Below, piece after piece: positions 34,604-43,818 of a stretch of DNA of 64,000 nucleotides. The translations under genes and the position numbers were made by a program. The stretch lies in assembly GCF_042658365.1 (NCBI RefSeq), contig NZ_JBHSQC010000015.1. One strand, written 5' to 3'. Under the pieces are notes generated by a model, which did no database searches, had not been told where the DNA came from, and worked only from the letters and a program-made list of their open reading frames with translations. The stretch's first letter is position 1. Each line of letters opens with the position of its first letter. Source of the DNA: Carnobacterium_A antarcticum. GTDB lineage: Bacteria > Bacillota > Bacilli > Lactobacillales > Carnobacteriaceae.

Positions 34604-34623
34604 AAGAAGGGGGACAATTACAT

Positions 34624-36021
34624 ATGTCGAAAGAAGCATTGAAAATCGTTACAATTGGTGGAGGTTCCAGTTATACACCGGAATTGATCGAGGGATATAT
34701 CAAACGGAAAGATCAATTGCCGATTAAAGAAATCGTTTTGGTCGATATTGAAGCAGGCAAAGAAAAACTAGAAATCGTGGGAGAAATGGCAAAACGAATG
34801 GTTAAAGCAGCGGGACTTGATTGGAAAGTGGAGTTGACACTTGACCGTAAAGCCGCTTTACAAGGAGCCGATTTTGTCACTACACAATTCCGAGTAGGTC
34901 TATTGGATGCACGTGTGAAAGATGAACGGATTCCATTATCGCATGGCGTATTAGGTCAAGAAACAAATGGAGCAGGAGGAATGTTTAAAGCGTTCCGAAC
35001 GATTCCAGTTATTTTAGACATCATTAAGGATATGAAAGAAATTTGTCCAGACGCTTGGTTGGTCAACTTTACAAATCCAGCAGGTATGGTCACAGAAGCG
35101 GCTATTAAGCACGGCGGTTGGAAAAAAACAGTTGGGCTATGCAATGTTCCAATTGGACACTGTTCAACGGCTTCAGAAAAATTAGGCATACCGGAAGAAG
35201 AGCTGTTCTTTAAATTTGCCGGAATCAATCATTTCCATTGGCATCGAGTTTGGGATAAAACGGGTAAAGAAAGAACAGCAGAACTGATTGATTTGATTTA
35301 CGGCCCTAATCAATCTGAAGAAGATAGCCACTTGAAGAACATTCATAACGCTCCTTTCCATTATGAACAAATCAAAGACTTAGGACTATTGCCTTGCGGT
35401 TACCACCGCTATTATTATATTGAAGATGAAATGTTAAATCATTCTATTGAAGAGTTCGAAAAAGGCGAGACCAGAGCTCAGGTGGTTAAAGAAACAGAAG
35501 CACGTCTATTTGAACTATACAAAGACCCGCAACTAGATCACAAACCAGATGAGTTATCGCAACGCGGCGGAACACACTACAGTGATGCAGCTTGTGAGAT
35601 CATTGCCTCTATTCAAAATGATAAACGGACAGATATGGTTGTTTCTACTGAAAATAATGGAACGATAACGGACTTGCCATACGACAGTATTGTAGAAGTT
35701 TCAGGTGCTGTTACAGCCCATGGTGTAGAACCGTATAACTGGGGAGCGTTTCCTCCTGCAGCTAGAGGCATCATCCAGAATATGAAAGCTATGGAAGAAA
35801 CGGTGATTCGGGCAGCTATTGATGGGGATTATGGTGCAGCACTGCAAGCATTTACGATCAATCCATTAGTACCAGGCGGAACAATAGCTAAAACGTTATT
35901 GGATGAAATGCTTTATGCACATAAAGATTACTTGCCGCAGTTTGCTGAAAAAATAAAAGAGATTGAAAAAAATCAACCTGAAACAGTTAACTATGTGGAT
36001 GAATTAATGAAAAGCAATTAA
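34624..36021 (+). CDS. 6-phospho-beta-glucosidase, glycoside hydrolase family 4
   Basis: The 465-residue cytosolic enzyme is of the NAD+- and Mn2+-dependent GH4 family, which opens phosphorylated beta-glucosides by a redox mechanism. The N-terminus VTIGGGSSYTPELI is the Rossmann loop. NFTNPAGMVTEA, GLCNVPIG (Cys of the metal site) and GINHFHW (metal His) are typical. It is followed by a PTS EIIC gene. The nearby Mn2+-responsive ATPase is notable because GH4 needs this metal. Confidence 0.93.
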   Translation: MSKEALKIVTIGGGSSYTPELIEGYIKRKDQLPIKEIVLVDIEAGKEKLEIVGEMAKRMVKAAGLDWKVELTLDRKAALQGADFVTTQFRVGLLDARVKDERIPLSHGVLGQETNGAGGMFKAFRTIPVILDIIKDMKEICPDAWLVNFTNPAGMVTEAAIKHGGWKKTVGLCNVPIGHCSTASEKLGIPEEELFFKFAGINHFHWHRVWDKTGKERTAELIDLIYGPNQSEEDSHLKNIHNAPFHYEQIKDLGLLPCGYHRYYYIEDEMLNHSIEEFEKGETRAQVVKETEARLFELYKDPQLDHKPDELSQRGGTHYSDAACEIIASIQNDKRTDMVVSTENNGTITDLPYDSIVEVSGAVTAHGVEPYNWGAFPPAARGIIQNMKAMEETVIRAAIDGDYGAALQAFTINPLVPGGTIAKTLLDEMLYAHKDYLPQFAEKIKEIEKNQPETVNYVDELMKSN

Positions 36022-36082
36022 AGGATAGAGATTCTGTTAAATTAAGCTGATGAAAAATTCAGCTTGATTTAACACTATTTAA

Positions 36083-36096
36083 TGTAAGCGCTGTTT
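36083..36096. promoter_or_regulatory. Candidate cre (CcpA) site between GH4 and EIIC genes
   Basis: TGTAAGCGCTGTTT matches 12 of 14 cre positions. Confidence 0.45.
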
Positions 36097-36135
36097 TATG
36101 GAGAGGGAAAAATAATGAACTAAGGAGTGTTAATA

Positions 36136-37452
36136 ATGGATAAATTTTTAGATGTTCTTCAAGAAAAAATGGGACCGATTGCTTACAAATTAGATTCAAA
36201 TCGTTATTTATCAGCTATAAAAACAGGTTTCTTTGGAGCTATGCCTATTTTGATTTTAGGTTCTATGTTCTTACTTTTCGGCAACTTGCCGATTAATGGA
36301 TATCCTGAATTTATGGCATCCATTCTTGGAGAAAACTGGAGCAGCTACTTCACAGTACCTTACGATATGACGATGGATATTATGACGTTATTTGTTATCT
36401 TAGGTATTTCCAAATCACTGGCTAACTATTATAAATTAGACGATTTATCAGCGATTGTTATTTCAATTGTCGGTTTTTTAATTCTAACTCCAACGATTTC
36501 TACAGCAGATGGCGTTGCAGGCATTCCAACTAGCAATTTAGGGGCAAGTGGACTATTTGTTGGAATGATCACGGCTATTGTAGCCGTTGAAATTTCACGA
36601 TGGGTAGTTGGAAAAGGCTGGACTATCAAGATGCCCGATTCTGTTCCTTCTAATGTTTCAAAATCATTTACAGCTTTGATTCCGGCATTATTTGTTATTT
36701 TAGCTTTTAACTTTATTCGGATTGGTTTTAGTTTTACTTCTTATGAAACAGTACAAGCTTTTATTTTTCAATTTTTGCAAACGCCTTTAACGGCCCTAGG
36801 AACTTCTTTGCCAGCGACATTGATAATTGTTTTTTTCGAACTTATATTGTGGGCATTTGGAATTCATGGTTCAAATATTGTTGGAGCAGTTATGACTCCA
36901 ATTTGGTTGTCATCGACTGCTGACAATGCTGCAGCTTTTGCAGTCGGAGATGCATTGCCGCATATTGTGAACTATCAGTTTTATCAAAATTTCGTCAAAG
37001 TCGGCGGAGCTGGAGGAACGATCGGTTTAGCTATTTTATGCTTATTTGCAGCACGCTCAGCTCAATTTAAAACGTTAGGAAAACTTGCTTTTGGTCCCGC
37101 AATGTTTGGTATTAATGAACCGCTTATTTTTGGATTGCCAATTGTTTTAAATCCCATTATACTGATTCCTTTTCTAATAACGCCACTGTTGATGATTATT
37201 TTGACTTACTTTGTTATGGCTACAGGTTTGGTTCCTTTAACGAATGGGGCCAATATACCATGGACAACACCTCCAGTTATTGCTGGTTTCCTAGTGAGTG
37301 GTTGGCGCGGAGGGGTTTATCAAGTCATTCAAATTTTGCTCAGTGTCGTTATCTACTACCCTTTCTTTAAATTAGTAGATACGAAAGCCTATAACATTGA
37401 AATGGAGGGTCAAACAGCCGTTAATGCGGAAATGCAGGGAGCGATGGAGTAA
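36136..37452 (+). CDS. PTS system EIIC, cellobiose/lactose family
   Basis: The 438-residue sugar-conducting membrane subunit starts at the ATG at 36136, with AAGGAG at 36122-36127. About ten hydrophobic segments are present. The signatures FGIHGSNIVGAVMTPIW and GINEPLIFGLPIVLNP are diagnostic of EIIC-Lac/Cel. No EIIA or EIIB is encoded nearby, so it must share those subunits. It is paired with the GH4 gene 114 bp upstream. Confidence 0.93.
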   Translation: MDKFLDVLQEKMGPIAYKLDSNRYLSAIKTGFFGAMPILILGSMFLLFGNLPINGYPEFMASILGENWSSYFTVPYDMTMDIMTLFVILGISKSLANYYKLDDLSAIVISIVGFLILTPTISTADGVAGIPTSNLGASGLFVGMITAIVAVEISRWVVGKGWTIKMPDSVPSNVSKSFTALIPALFVILAFNFIRIGFSFTSYETVQAFIFQFLQTPLTALGTSLPATLIIVFFELILWAFGIHGSNIVGAVMTPIWLSSTADNAAAFAVGDALPHIVNYQFYQNFVKVGGAGGTIGLAILCLFAARSAQFKTLGKLAFGPAMFGINEPLIFGLPIVLNPIILIPFLITPLLMIILTYFVMATGLVPLTNGANIPWTTPPVIAGFLVSGWRGGVYQVIQILLSVVIYYPFFKLVDTKAYNIEMEGQTAVNAEMQGAME

Positions 37453-37464
37453 TATTAAAACGAC

Positions 37465-37505
37465 AAAAAGCCCGCTACGACGAAAAATAGTCGCAGCGGG
37501 TTTTT
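37465..37505. terminator. Bidirectional terminator
   Basis: AAAAAGCCCGCT stem with TTTTT, between EIIC and the convergent ATPase. Confidence 0.9.
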
Positions 37506-37526
37506 GTGTTGAGCATTATTTTTTAA

Positions 37527-40160
37527 TTAGTCCTTTTTGCGGATCACTAACTTAGTGATCTCCATTAAGACTACTGCTCCAGCAGCTAATCCAGCAGCAA
37601 TTCCCCATTGTGTCCAGCCAAAGTTGGCAGGAATTGAGAAGAATTCACGGATACCTGGAAGAACGGTTAATCCATATAAAGCAGAACAGAAGAGAACGGC
37701 TAATAAGACGTACACGTTAGAGAAGAAGCCAGCTCCGATAGCGGTTTGTGAATTTGAACGAGCAGGGAAAGTTTGCAATGTACGAGCTAAAATTAAAGTC
37801 GTAAAGGCCATTGCGATACTCATTTCATCTGAATAACCCAGTCCAATATATTGAGAGATAATAACAGCTATACCGATCAATGCTCCGCGATAAAGAACAG
37901 AAACTAAAGTTTGACCAGCAAAAATCCCTTCATTTGGGTCTCTTGGTTTACGAGACATGACATTTGGTTCGCCTTTTTCCATACCTAAAGCAATTGCCGG
38001 AACGGAATCGTTAACTAAGTTAATGAACAACAGTTGTAAAGCAGTGAAAGGGTTAACCCAATCCATAATTAAAGCGGCGACAATAGCAATAATAGCTCCT
38101 AAGTTGCCGGCAAAAAGATAAGCGATGGCTTTTTTGATATTGTCATAGACATTCCGGCCTACTTCAACAGCGTTGATGATAGAAACGAAATTATCATCGG
38201 TCAAGACCATTGCTGCAGCATCTTTAGCTACGTCTGTTCCGCTTCCCATTGCAATTCCAATGTCAGCTTGTTTTAAAGCCGGAGCATCATTAACACCATC
38301 TCCGGTCATAGCGGAAACTTTGCCTTTATCTTGCCATGCTTGTACGATACGAATTTTGTTTTCTGGAGAAACACGAGCATAAACTGAAATTTGTTCTAAT
38401 TTAGCATGCAATTCTTTTTCGCTTAATGCATCTAATTCTTGTCCGGTCAATGCGATATCGCCTTCTTCAGCAATTCCAATATCACGGGCAATTGCACGTG
38501 CAGTTGTTTTGTGGTCACCCGTAATCATAACCGTTTTGATGCCAGCTTTTTTAGCTTCTTCAACAGCGCCATAAACAGCTTCACGAGGAGGGTCGATCAT
38601 CGCCATAATACCCGCTAGGATCAACTCGTTTTCGTCTTCAAAACTAACTGTTTGATTTGCTCCAATCGGTTTATAAGCAAATGCTAAGACACGTAGCGCA
38701 CGGTCAGAGAAAGATTCGTTTTGGTCTTGCAACTCTTTTAATCGTTGTTCCGTTAATGGCAAGACTTCGCCATCAACCAATATTTTTGTACTGCGGGCAA
38801 AAACAACATCTGGGCCGCCTTTGGTTAACATCAATCGTTCACCATCAATGGTATGGACAGTTGACATTAATTTACGGTCGGAATCAAAAGGCAATTCTGC
38901 TTCACGAGGGTAACTCGTACGCAGTTCGCCATAAGGTTTGTTGACTTTATTGCTGAAAGCGATCATAGCAACTTCAGTAGGATCGCCTAATTCTTGGCCT
39001 TCTTCATTGATATTGGAATCATTTGCTAAAACAGCAATTTGCATCAAGCGTTTTTCATCAAATGACCACGTATCGGGATGGTCATTAAATTTGCCTGATT
39101 TGCCGTTTGCTAAGAAGTAATCGACGATCGTCATTTTGTTTTGTGTCAATGTTCCTGTTTTATCCGTACAAATAACGCTAGTTGCTCCTAATGTTTCAAC
39201 AGCCGGTAATTTACGAATAATAGCATGTCGTTTGGCCATTTTATTGGTTCCCATCGAAAGAACGATCGTTACGATAGATTGTAAAGCTTCCGGTATAGCT
39301 GCAACAGCAACAGCAACGGCAAACATAAAGGCGTTCAACATATCCGCACTGATATTCGATGAACCGCCAAAATAAATACGAGCAGCTTCAATGGCAAAAA
39401 TAACGACAGATAAAATTAAAATGCCGATACCCAATTGTTTACTGAATTGATCTAATTTCTTTTGCAGCGGCGTTTGTTTGGTCATGGCATTTTCAAGCAA
39501 GTTAGCGACTTGACCGATTTCGGTGTTATTACCAGTTCCGGTGATAACAAAAAGACCGCGTCCGTAAACGACCAAAGTACCGCTGTGAACCATGTTGGAA
39601 CGGTCTCCGACAGGGACTGTATCAGCAATGGTCTCAGTATCTTTATCTGCCGGAACGGACTCTCCGGTTAGCATACCTTCATCAATTTTCAAAGATCCGG
39701 CTTCAAGCAAACGACCATCAGCAGGAACATAATCTCCTGCATCTAAGATCACGATATCTCCAGGAACCAACTCTCTAGCAGGAATCGTCACTTTTTCGCC
39801 ATTTCGGATGGCTTTGGCCAACGGCGCAGACATGTTTTTAAGCGCATCTAATGAACCTTCAGCTTTTTTTGTTTGAACAACACTGATCACTGAATTGATC
39901 ATCAACACAGCGAAAATAATGAAGGATTCTACTACAGAACCCATTAAAATCTGAACGACTGCAACGATCAATAGAACGATGACCATCGCATCTTTAAACG
40001 TTTCTAAGAAAAGCTTTAAGACAGAATCTTTTGCTTTCGTTTTTAATTCATTATGCCCATGTTCTTCGAGACGTGCGTTTACTTCACTCGTTTGTAAGCC
40101 GTTTGGCGTACTTTTTAATTCTGACAACAATACATCTTGTTCTTTTTGGTAAAATTCCAA
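37527..40160 (-). CDS. P-type cation ATPase, probable Mn2+ (or Ca2+) exporter under a Mn2+ riboswitch
   Basis: The 877-residue P2-type ATPase has about ten membrane segments. The phosphorylation site is CTDKTGTLTQNKM, the membrane motif VAAIPEALQS, and the hinge GDGVNDAPALKQADIG. It resembles Listeria LMCA1 and pneumococcal MgtA. I chose the TTG at 40160 because AAGGGGTG lies 6 nt before it; the in-frame GTG at 40169 overlaps that RBS. The upstream leader holds a yybP-ykoY riboswitch, as for lactococcal yoaB and pneumococcal mgtA, so Mn2+ export is the likeliest role. Confidence 0.92.
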   Translation of the reverse strand: MEFYQKEQDVLLSELKSTPNGLQTSEVNARLEEHGHNELKTKAKDSVLKLFLETFKDAMVIVLLIVAVVQILMGSVVESFIIFAVLMINSVISVVQTKKAEGSLDALKNMSAPLAKAIRNGEKVTIPARELVPGDIVILDAGDYVPADGRLLEAGSLKIDEGMLTGESVPADKDTETIADTVPVGDRSNMVHSGTLVVYGRGLFVITGTGNNTEIGQVANLLENAMTKQTPLQKKLDQFSKQLGIGILILSVVIFAIEAARIYFGGSSNISADMLNAFMFAVAVAVAAIPEALQSIVTIVLSMGTNKMAKRHAIIRKLPAVETLGATSVICTDKTGTLTQNKMTIVDYFLANGKSGKFNDHPDTWSFDEKRLMQIAVLANDSNINEEGQELGDPTEVAMIAFSNKVNKPYGELRTSYPREAELPFDSDRKLMSTVHTIDGERLMLTKGGPDVVFARSTKILVDGEVLPLTEQRLKELQDQNESFSDRALRVLAFAYKPIGANQTVSFEDENELILAGIMAMIDPPREAVYGAVEEAKKAGIKTVMITGDHKTTARAIARDIGIAEEGDIALTGQELDALSEKELHAKLEQISVYARVSPENKIRIVQAWQDKGKVSAMTGDGVNDAPALKQADIGIAMGSGTDVAKDAAAMVLTDDNFVSIINAVEVGRNVYDNIKKAIAYLFAGNLGAIIAIVAALIMDWVNPFTALQLLFINLVNDSVPAIALGMEKGEPNVMSRKPRDPNEGIFAGQTLVSVLYRGALIGIAVIISQYIGLGYSDEMSIAMAFTTLILARTLQTFPARSNSQTAIGAGFFSNVYVLLAVLFCSALYGLTVLPGIREFFSIPANFGWTQWGIAAGLAAGAVVLMEITKLVIRKKD

Positions 40161-40385
40161 ATAAGACACCCCTTAATAGTTTTTATATACGAATAGAAAT
40201 TCTCTACATTTAGATACTGGCATATCGGTTACGGTTTTACGAAAATCTCTTGCTTAGGTATGGCTAGTTTGTCCTAAAAGTGCGAAAACAAGTCGTAAAA
40301 CCCTCTCTAAAGAAAGCACTCCAACAAATGGTGTTTCTAGACCGGTACGGAAATACCTCCTTTTATTAATTTTAAGAAAATCGAT

Positions 40386-40441
40386 AAAAAAAGAGACTTA
40401 TGCAGAATTGTCTCTTTACAGAAACAATGTGCATAAGTCTC
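40386..40441 (-). terminator. Riboswitch-controlled terminator
   Basis: GAGACTTATGC and GCATAAGTCTC are exact complements followed by seven Ts on the reverse strand. The first arm contains CTTATG, the 3' strand of riboswitch stem P1. Metal binding that holds P1 would therefore prevent termination. Confidence 0.88.
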
Positions 40442-40526
40442 ACAATTTAAGACAACACCAGTAAATTTTGCGAATCTACTTGTTGGTGATGTTGCCACAG
40501 CTGCTGCTGCCTGTTACTCCCTTATG
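40432..40526 (-). ncRNA. yybP-ykoY manganese riboswitch
   Basis: On the reverse strand CATAAG (40526-40521) followed by GGGAGTAAC opens the aptamer, and GTGAGA with CTTATG (40437-40432) closes it. This is the P1 and conserved L1 arrangement of the yybP-ykoY class (usual AAGGGGAGUAG and GAGACCUU). An ATCAC segment in the middle fits the L3 loop that contacts Mn2+. The following terminator competes with P1. The loop sequences depart slightly from consensus. Confidence 0.8.
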
Positions 40527-40564
40527 TATGAATATGGCTAGCCTGTCGATTTCTTCTTGAATTT

Positions 40565-40593
40565 AGTATAGCTATTTTTGAGGAATAAAGCAA
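40565..40593 (-). promoter_or_regulatory. Promoter of the riboswitch-ATPase transcript
   Basis: Reverse strand TTGCTT (40593-40588) and TATACT (40570-40565) with a 17-bp spacer, about 40 bp before the aptamer. Confidence 0.75.
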
Positions 40594-40742
40594 TGAAAAA
40601 AATGGGTTTATGAAAATTTCATGAAAACATTAAATTTTAAAAGAGTTAACTCTGGCTTGTATTCGTTATCGTTTAAATGTATACTTGTTTTATTGTAATG
40701 TATAGACAATTAAAAGTGAGCAATGAAAAGGAGTGCATTTAT

Positions 40743-42137
40743 ATGAAATATCAATTTCCTGAAAATTTTTGGTGGGGTTCTGCTGCCAGCGGACCACAAA
40801 CAGAAGGCGTATATGAAGGCGATGGCAAAGGACAAAACATCTGGGATTACTGGTATGAACAAGAACCAACTAAATTCTTTCACCAAGTAGGACCAGAAAA
40901 AACGTCGCGTTTTTATGAAAAATACAAAGAAGATATTCAATTAATGAAGGAAACCGGACACAATAGTTTCCGGACTTCTATTCAATGGAGCCGTTTGTTC
41001 CCAGAAGGTGCTGGGGAAGTTAATCAAAAGGCTGTTGACTTTTACAATGCAGTGATCGATGAATTGATTGCGAATGACATTGAACCCTTTATAAACTTAT
41101 ATCATTTTGATATGCCAATGGCGTTACAAGAAAAAGGCGGTTGGTTAAACCGTGAGACTGTGGAAGCTTATGTTGTTTTTGCTAAAACATGTTTTGAATT
41201 ATTTGGAGACCGAGTTAAAAAATGGTTTACACATAACGAACCGGTTGTCCCAGTAGAAGGCGGTTATTTGTATCAATTCCATTATCCAAACGTAGTTGAT
41301 ATGAAAAAAGCTGTTCAAGTAGGATACCATGAAGTGCTAGCCAGCGCTAAAGCGATCAAAGTTTACCACGAAATGAATCAAACAGGTGAAATTGGAATTA
41401 TTTTGAATTTAACACCAAGTTATCCAAGAGATGAAAATAATCCTGAAGATGTTAAAGCAGCTGCTATTGCTGATGCTATTTTTAATCGTTCTTTTTTAGA
41501 TTCTTCAGTCAAAGGCGAGTTTCCTCAAGATTTAATCGAGTTATTGCGTGACATCGATCACTTACCTGAAATTGAAACTGGCGATTTAGAGACCATTAAA
41601 GAAAATGCAGTTGATTTACTCGGTGTAAACTATTATCAGCCACGTCGAATCAAAGCGAAAGAAACGACAACTAAATTAGCTGAAGGGCCAATGCCGGACG
41701 ATTACTTTGATAACTATATTATGCCAGGCCGTAAAATGAATCCTTATCGAGGATGGGAAATTTACGAAAAAGGTATTTACGATATTTTAACAAATTTGAG
41801 AGAGAATTATGGCAACATTCGTTGTTTCATTTCTGAAAACGGTATGGGAGTCGAGGGTGAAGAAGACTATATCAATGCGGATGGTTCAATTGAAGACGAT
41901 TACCGAATCGAATTTGTGAAAGACCACTTGGCGTATGTTCATCAAGCTATCCAAGAAGGCAGCAATGTCCAGGGGTACCATATGTGGACATGCATGGATA
42001 ACTGGTCATGGACAAATGCTTATAAAAACCGCTATGGTTTTATTGCAGTTGATTTAGAGCAAGAAGGCAAACGGACAATTAAAAAGAGTGGTCGCTGGTT
42101 TAAAGAAATGACCGATCAAAACGGTTTTAATGCATAA
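40743..42137 (+). CDS. 6-phospho-beta-glucosidase, glycoside hydrolase family 1
   Basis: The 464-residue retaining glycosidase is of the GH1 type. I chose the ATG at 40743, after AAAAGGAG; an in-frame ATG at 40677 has no RBS. FPENFWWGSAASGPQTEG is the family N-terminal signature, THNEP carries the acid/base Glu and ISENG the nucleophile Glu. It is paired with the EIIC gene downstream. A 12-bp palindrome AGAGTTAACTCT lies at 40642-40653 upstream. Confidence 0.93.
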   Translation: MKYQFPENFWWGSAASGPQTEGVYEGDGKGQNIWDYWYEQEPTKFFHQVGPEKTSRFYEKYKEDIQLMKETGHNSFRTSIQWSRLFPEGAGEVNQKAVDFYNAVIDELIANDIEPFINLYHFDMPMALQEKGGWLNRETVEAYVVFAKTCFELFGDRVKKWFTHNEPVVPVEGGYLYQFHYPNVVDMKKAVQVGYHEVLASAKAIKVYHEMNQTGEIGIILNLTPSYPRDENNPEDVKAAAIADAIFNRSFLDSSVKGEFPQDLIELLRDIDHLPEIETGDLETIKENAVDLLGVNYYQPRRIKAKETTTKLAEGPMPDDYFDNYIMPGRKMNPYRGWEIYEKGIYDILTNLRENYGNIRCFISENGMGVEGEEDYINADGSIEDDYRIEFVKDHLAYVHQAIQEGSNVQGYHMWTCMDNWSWTNAYKNRYGFIAVDLEQEGKRTIKKSGRWFKEMTDQNGFNA

Positions 42138-42150
42138 CAGGATACGTAAC

Positions 42151-42177
42151 AAAAACCAGTCTTGAAGGCTGGTTTTT
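42151..42177 (+). terminator. Terminator of the GH1 gene
   Basis: AAAAACCAGTCTT/AAGGCTGGTTTTT stem. Confidence 0.85.
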
Positions 42178-42210
42178 GCTTATTCAAAGTAAAGCAAGTT
42201 TTTATTTTAT

Positions 42211-42225
42211 AAAAGACTAGACATT
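42211..42225. promoter_or_regulatory. Half-conserved GntR-like site before the EIIC gene
   Basis: AAAAGACTAGACATT shares its first ten bases with the perfect palindrome at 43756-43771 before the GntR gene. Confidence 0.4.
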
Positions 42226-42359
42226 AATAATAAAAGGTGATACAATTCTTTTGTAATCGATTTCAACAAGATGATATCTGACTAAAAAATAGGCCGCTTT
42301 TTAGTTGGAAAGCGAATAAAGACTCTATAAAATTATAAAAAGAAAAGAGGGTATTATCA

Positions 42360-43652
42360 ATGAATGAGTTTATTGATAAACTGGGCGAAAAACTAATGCC
42401 TATTGCTGGAAAGCTCGGAGAAAACCGACATCTGAAAGTTTTACGTGATGCATTTATGCTTTCATTCCCGATCACTATGTTTGGATCTATTGTAGTAGTT
42501 TTAAACAACTTGCCATTTTTCAGCGATGCAACAAAAGGTACATTAGGAACGTTGTTTGGTAATGGACAAAACGCGACTATGTCGATCATGACCATTTTTG
42601 TTACTTTTGGTATTGGGTATTATCTAAGCAAGTCCTATGACGTAGAAGCCATTTATGGTGGTGCTGTTTCTTTATCTGCTTATCTGATCTTGACACCGTT
42701 CAATGCAGTGACTGAAGGTGGCGAAGCCATCACCGGTGTATTGACTTTAGACCGTTTAGGGGCTAAAGGGATGTTTATTGGGATGATTGCAGCTTTCATT
42801 GCAGCGGAAATTTACACACGTATCGTTAAAAAAGGCATCGTCATTAAAATGCCTGAAGGAGTTCCGCCTGCAGTAGCAAAATCATTTGCAGCTTTACTAC
42901 CAGCAATTATAACATTAACTGTCTTTTTATTAGTAAATGCAGCCGTTGTCGGCTTCTTTGCAACTAACTTACACGATGTAGTCTATAATGTCATTCAAGT
43001 TCCATTGACAGGTTTAGGCAGTGGATTACCGGCTACACTGGTTGCCGTTTTCTTTGTACAATTCTTATGGTTCTTTGGATTACATGGACAAATCATTGTC
43101 AACTCAGTAATGGACCCCATTTGGAATACGTTAATGTTGGAAAATTTAGATGCTTATAAAGCAGGCGAAGCTTTACCGCATATCGTAACTAAACCATTCA
43201 TGGAAATTTATACAGTAGGAATGGGTGGTTCTGGGAGCACGTTGATAGTCGTTCTTTTAATGGGTTTCATTATGAAGAGCAAACAATTGAAAGAAGTAGG
43301 GCGCTTAGCTTTAGGACCAGCTATCTTTAATGTAAATGAACCGTTGATTTTCGGTATGCCGTTAGTACTAAACGCTTCGATTTTTATTCCTTGGGTTTTA
43401 GCACCAATGGTGGTGACCGCCTTCAACTACTTTATGATGGCGACCAATATTTTCCCAACACCAACCGGAGTGTCGGTTCCGTGGACGGTACCTGTTATCA
43501 TCAACGGAATTATGGCAACCAGCTCGTTTATGGGCGGATTGCTCCAAATCATCGATATGGCACTTATTGGCGTAATTTGGTTCCCGTTCTTAAAACTGAT
43601 CGATCGTACCAATTTAGGACATGTCGATATGGGTGAACCTGAAAACGTTTAA
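42360..43652 (+). CDS. PTS system EIIC, cellobiose/lactose family
   Basis: This is the second EIIC of the window, 430 residues with about ten hydrophobic segments. FFGLHGQIIVNSVMDPIW and NVNEPLIFGMPLVLN are the EIIC signatures. It lies 222 bp after the GH1 gene, beyond a terminator, so it probably has its own promoter. EIIA and EIIB are absent here. It is followed by a terminator and the GntR/UTRA regulator. Confidence 0.93.
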   Translation: MNEFIDKLGEKLMPIAGKLGENRHLKVLRDAFMLSFPITMFGSIVVVLNNLPFFSDATKGTLGTLFGNGQNATMSIMTIFVTFGIGYYLSKSYDVEAIYGGAVSLSAYLILTPFNAVTEGGEAITGVLTLDRLGAKGMFIGMIAAFIAAEIYTRIVKKGIVIKMPEGVPPAVAKSFAALLPAIITLTVFLLVNAAVVGFFATNLHDVVYNVIQVPLTGLGSGLPATLVAVFFVQFLWFFGLHGQIIVNSVMDPIWNTLMLENLDAYKAGEALPHIVTKPFMEIYTVGMGGSGSTLIVVLLMGFIMKSKQLKEVGRLALGPAIFNVNEPLIFGMPLVLNASIFIPWVLAPMVVTAFNYFMMATNIFPTPTGVSVPWTVPVIINGIMATSSFMGGLLQIIDMALIGVIWFPFLKLIDRTNLGHVDMGEPENV

Positions 43653-43663
43653 TAACAGTATTG

Positions 43664-43709
43664 AAAAAGTAAGCGGCTGGTCGAATTGGACTAGCTGCTT
43701 ACTTTTTTT
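43664..43709 (+). terminator. Terminator of the second EIIC gene
   Basis: AAAAAGTAAGC...GCTTACTTTTTTT stem. Confidence 0.88.
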
Positions 43710-43755
43710 GTTAGTTAAACAAAATAAACGCTAAAATAATGTAGAAAAGACACGC

Positions 43756-43771
43756 AAAAGACTAGTCTTTT
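43756..43771. promoter_or_regulatory. Palindromic candidate operator of the GntR gene
   Basis: AAAAGACTAGTCTTTT is a perfect 16-bp palindrome with a CTAG centre, like HutC-type sites. It lies 47 bp before the regulator start. Confidence 0.55.
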
Positions 43772-43818
43772 ATAGACAGGTAAGTTATGATGTTCTTGGA
43801 AACAGAGGAGGTGCTAAA

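Noticed and set aside
37537..39671. Several forward-strand frames opposite the P-type ATPase
   Set aside because: They lack RBSs and mirror the codon pattern of the real gene.
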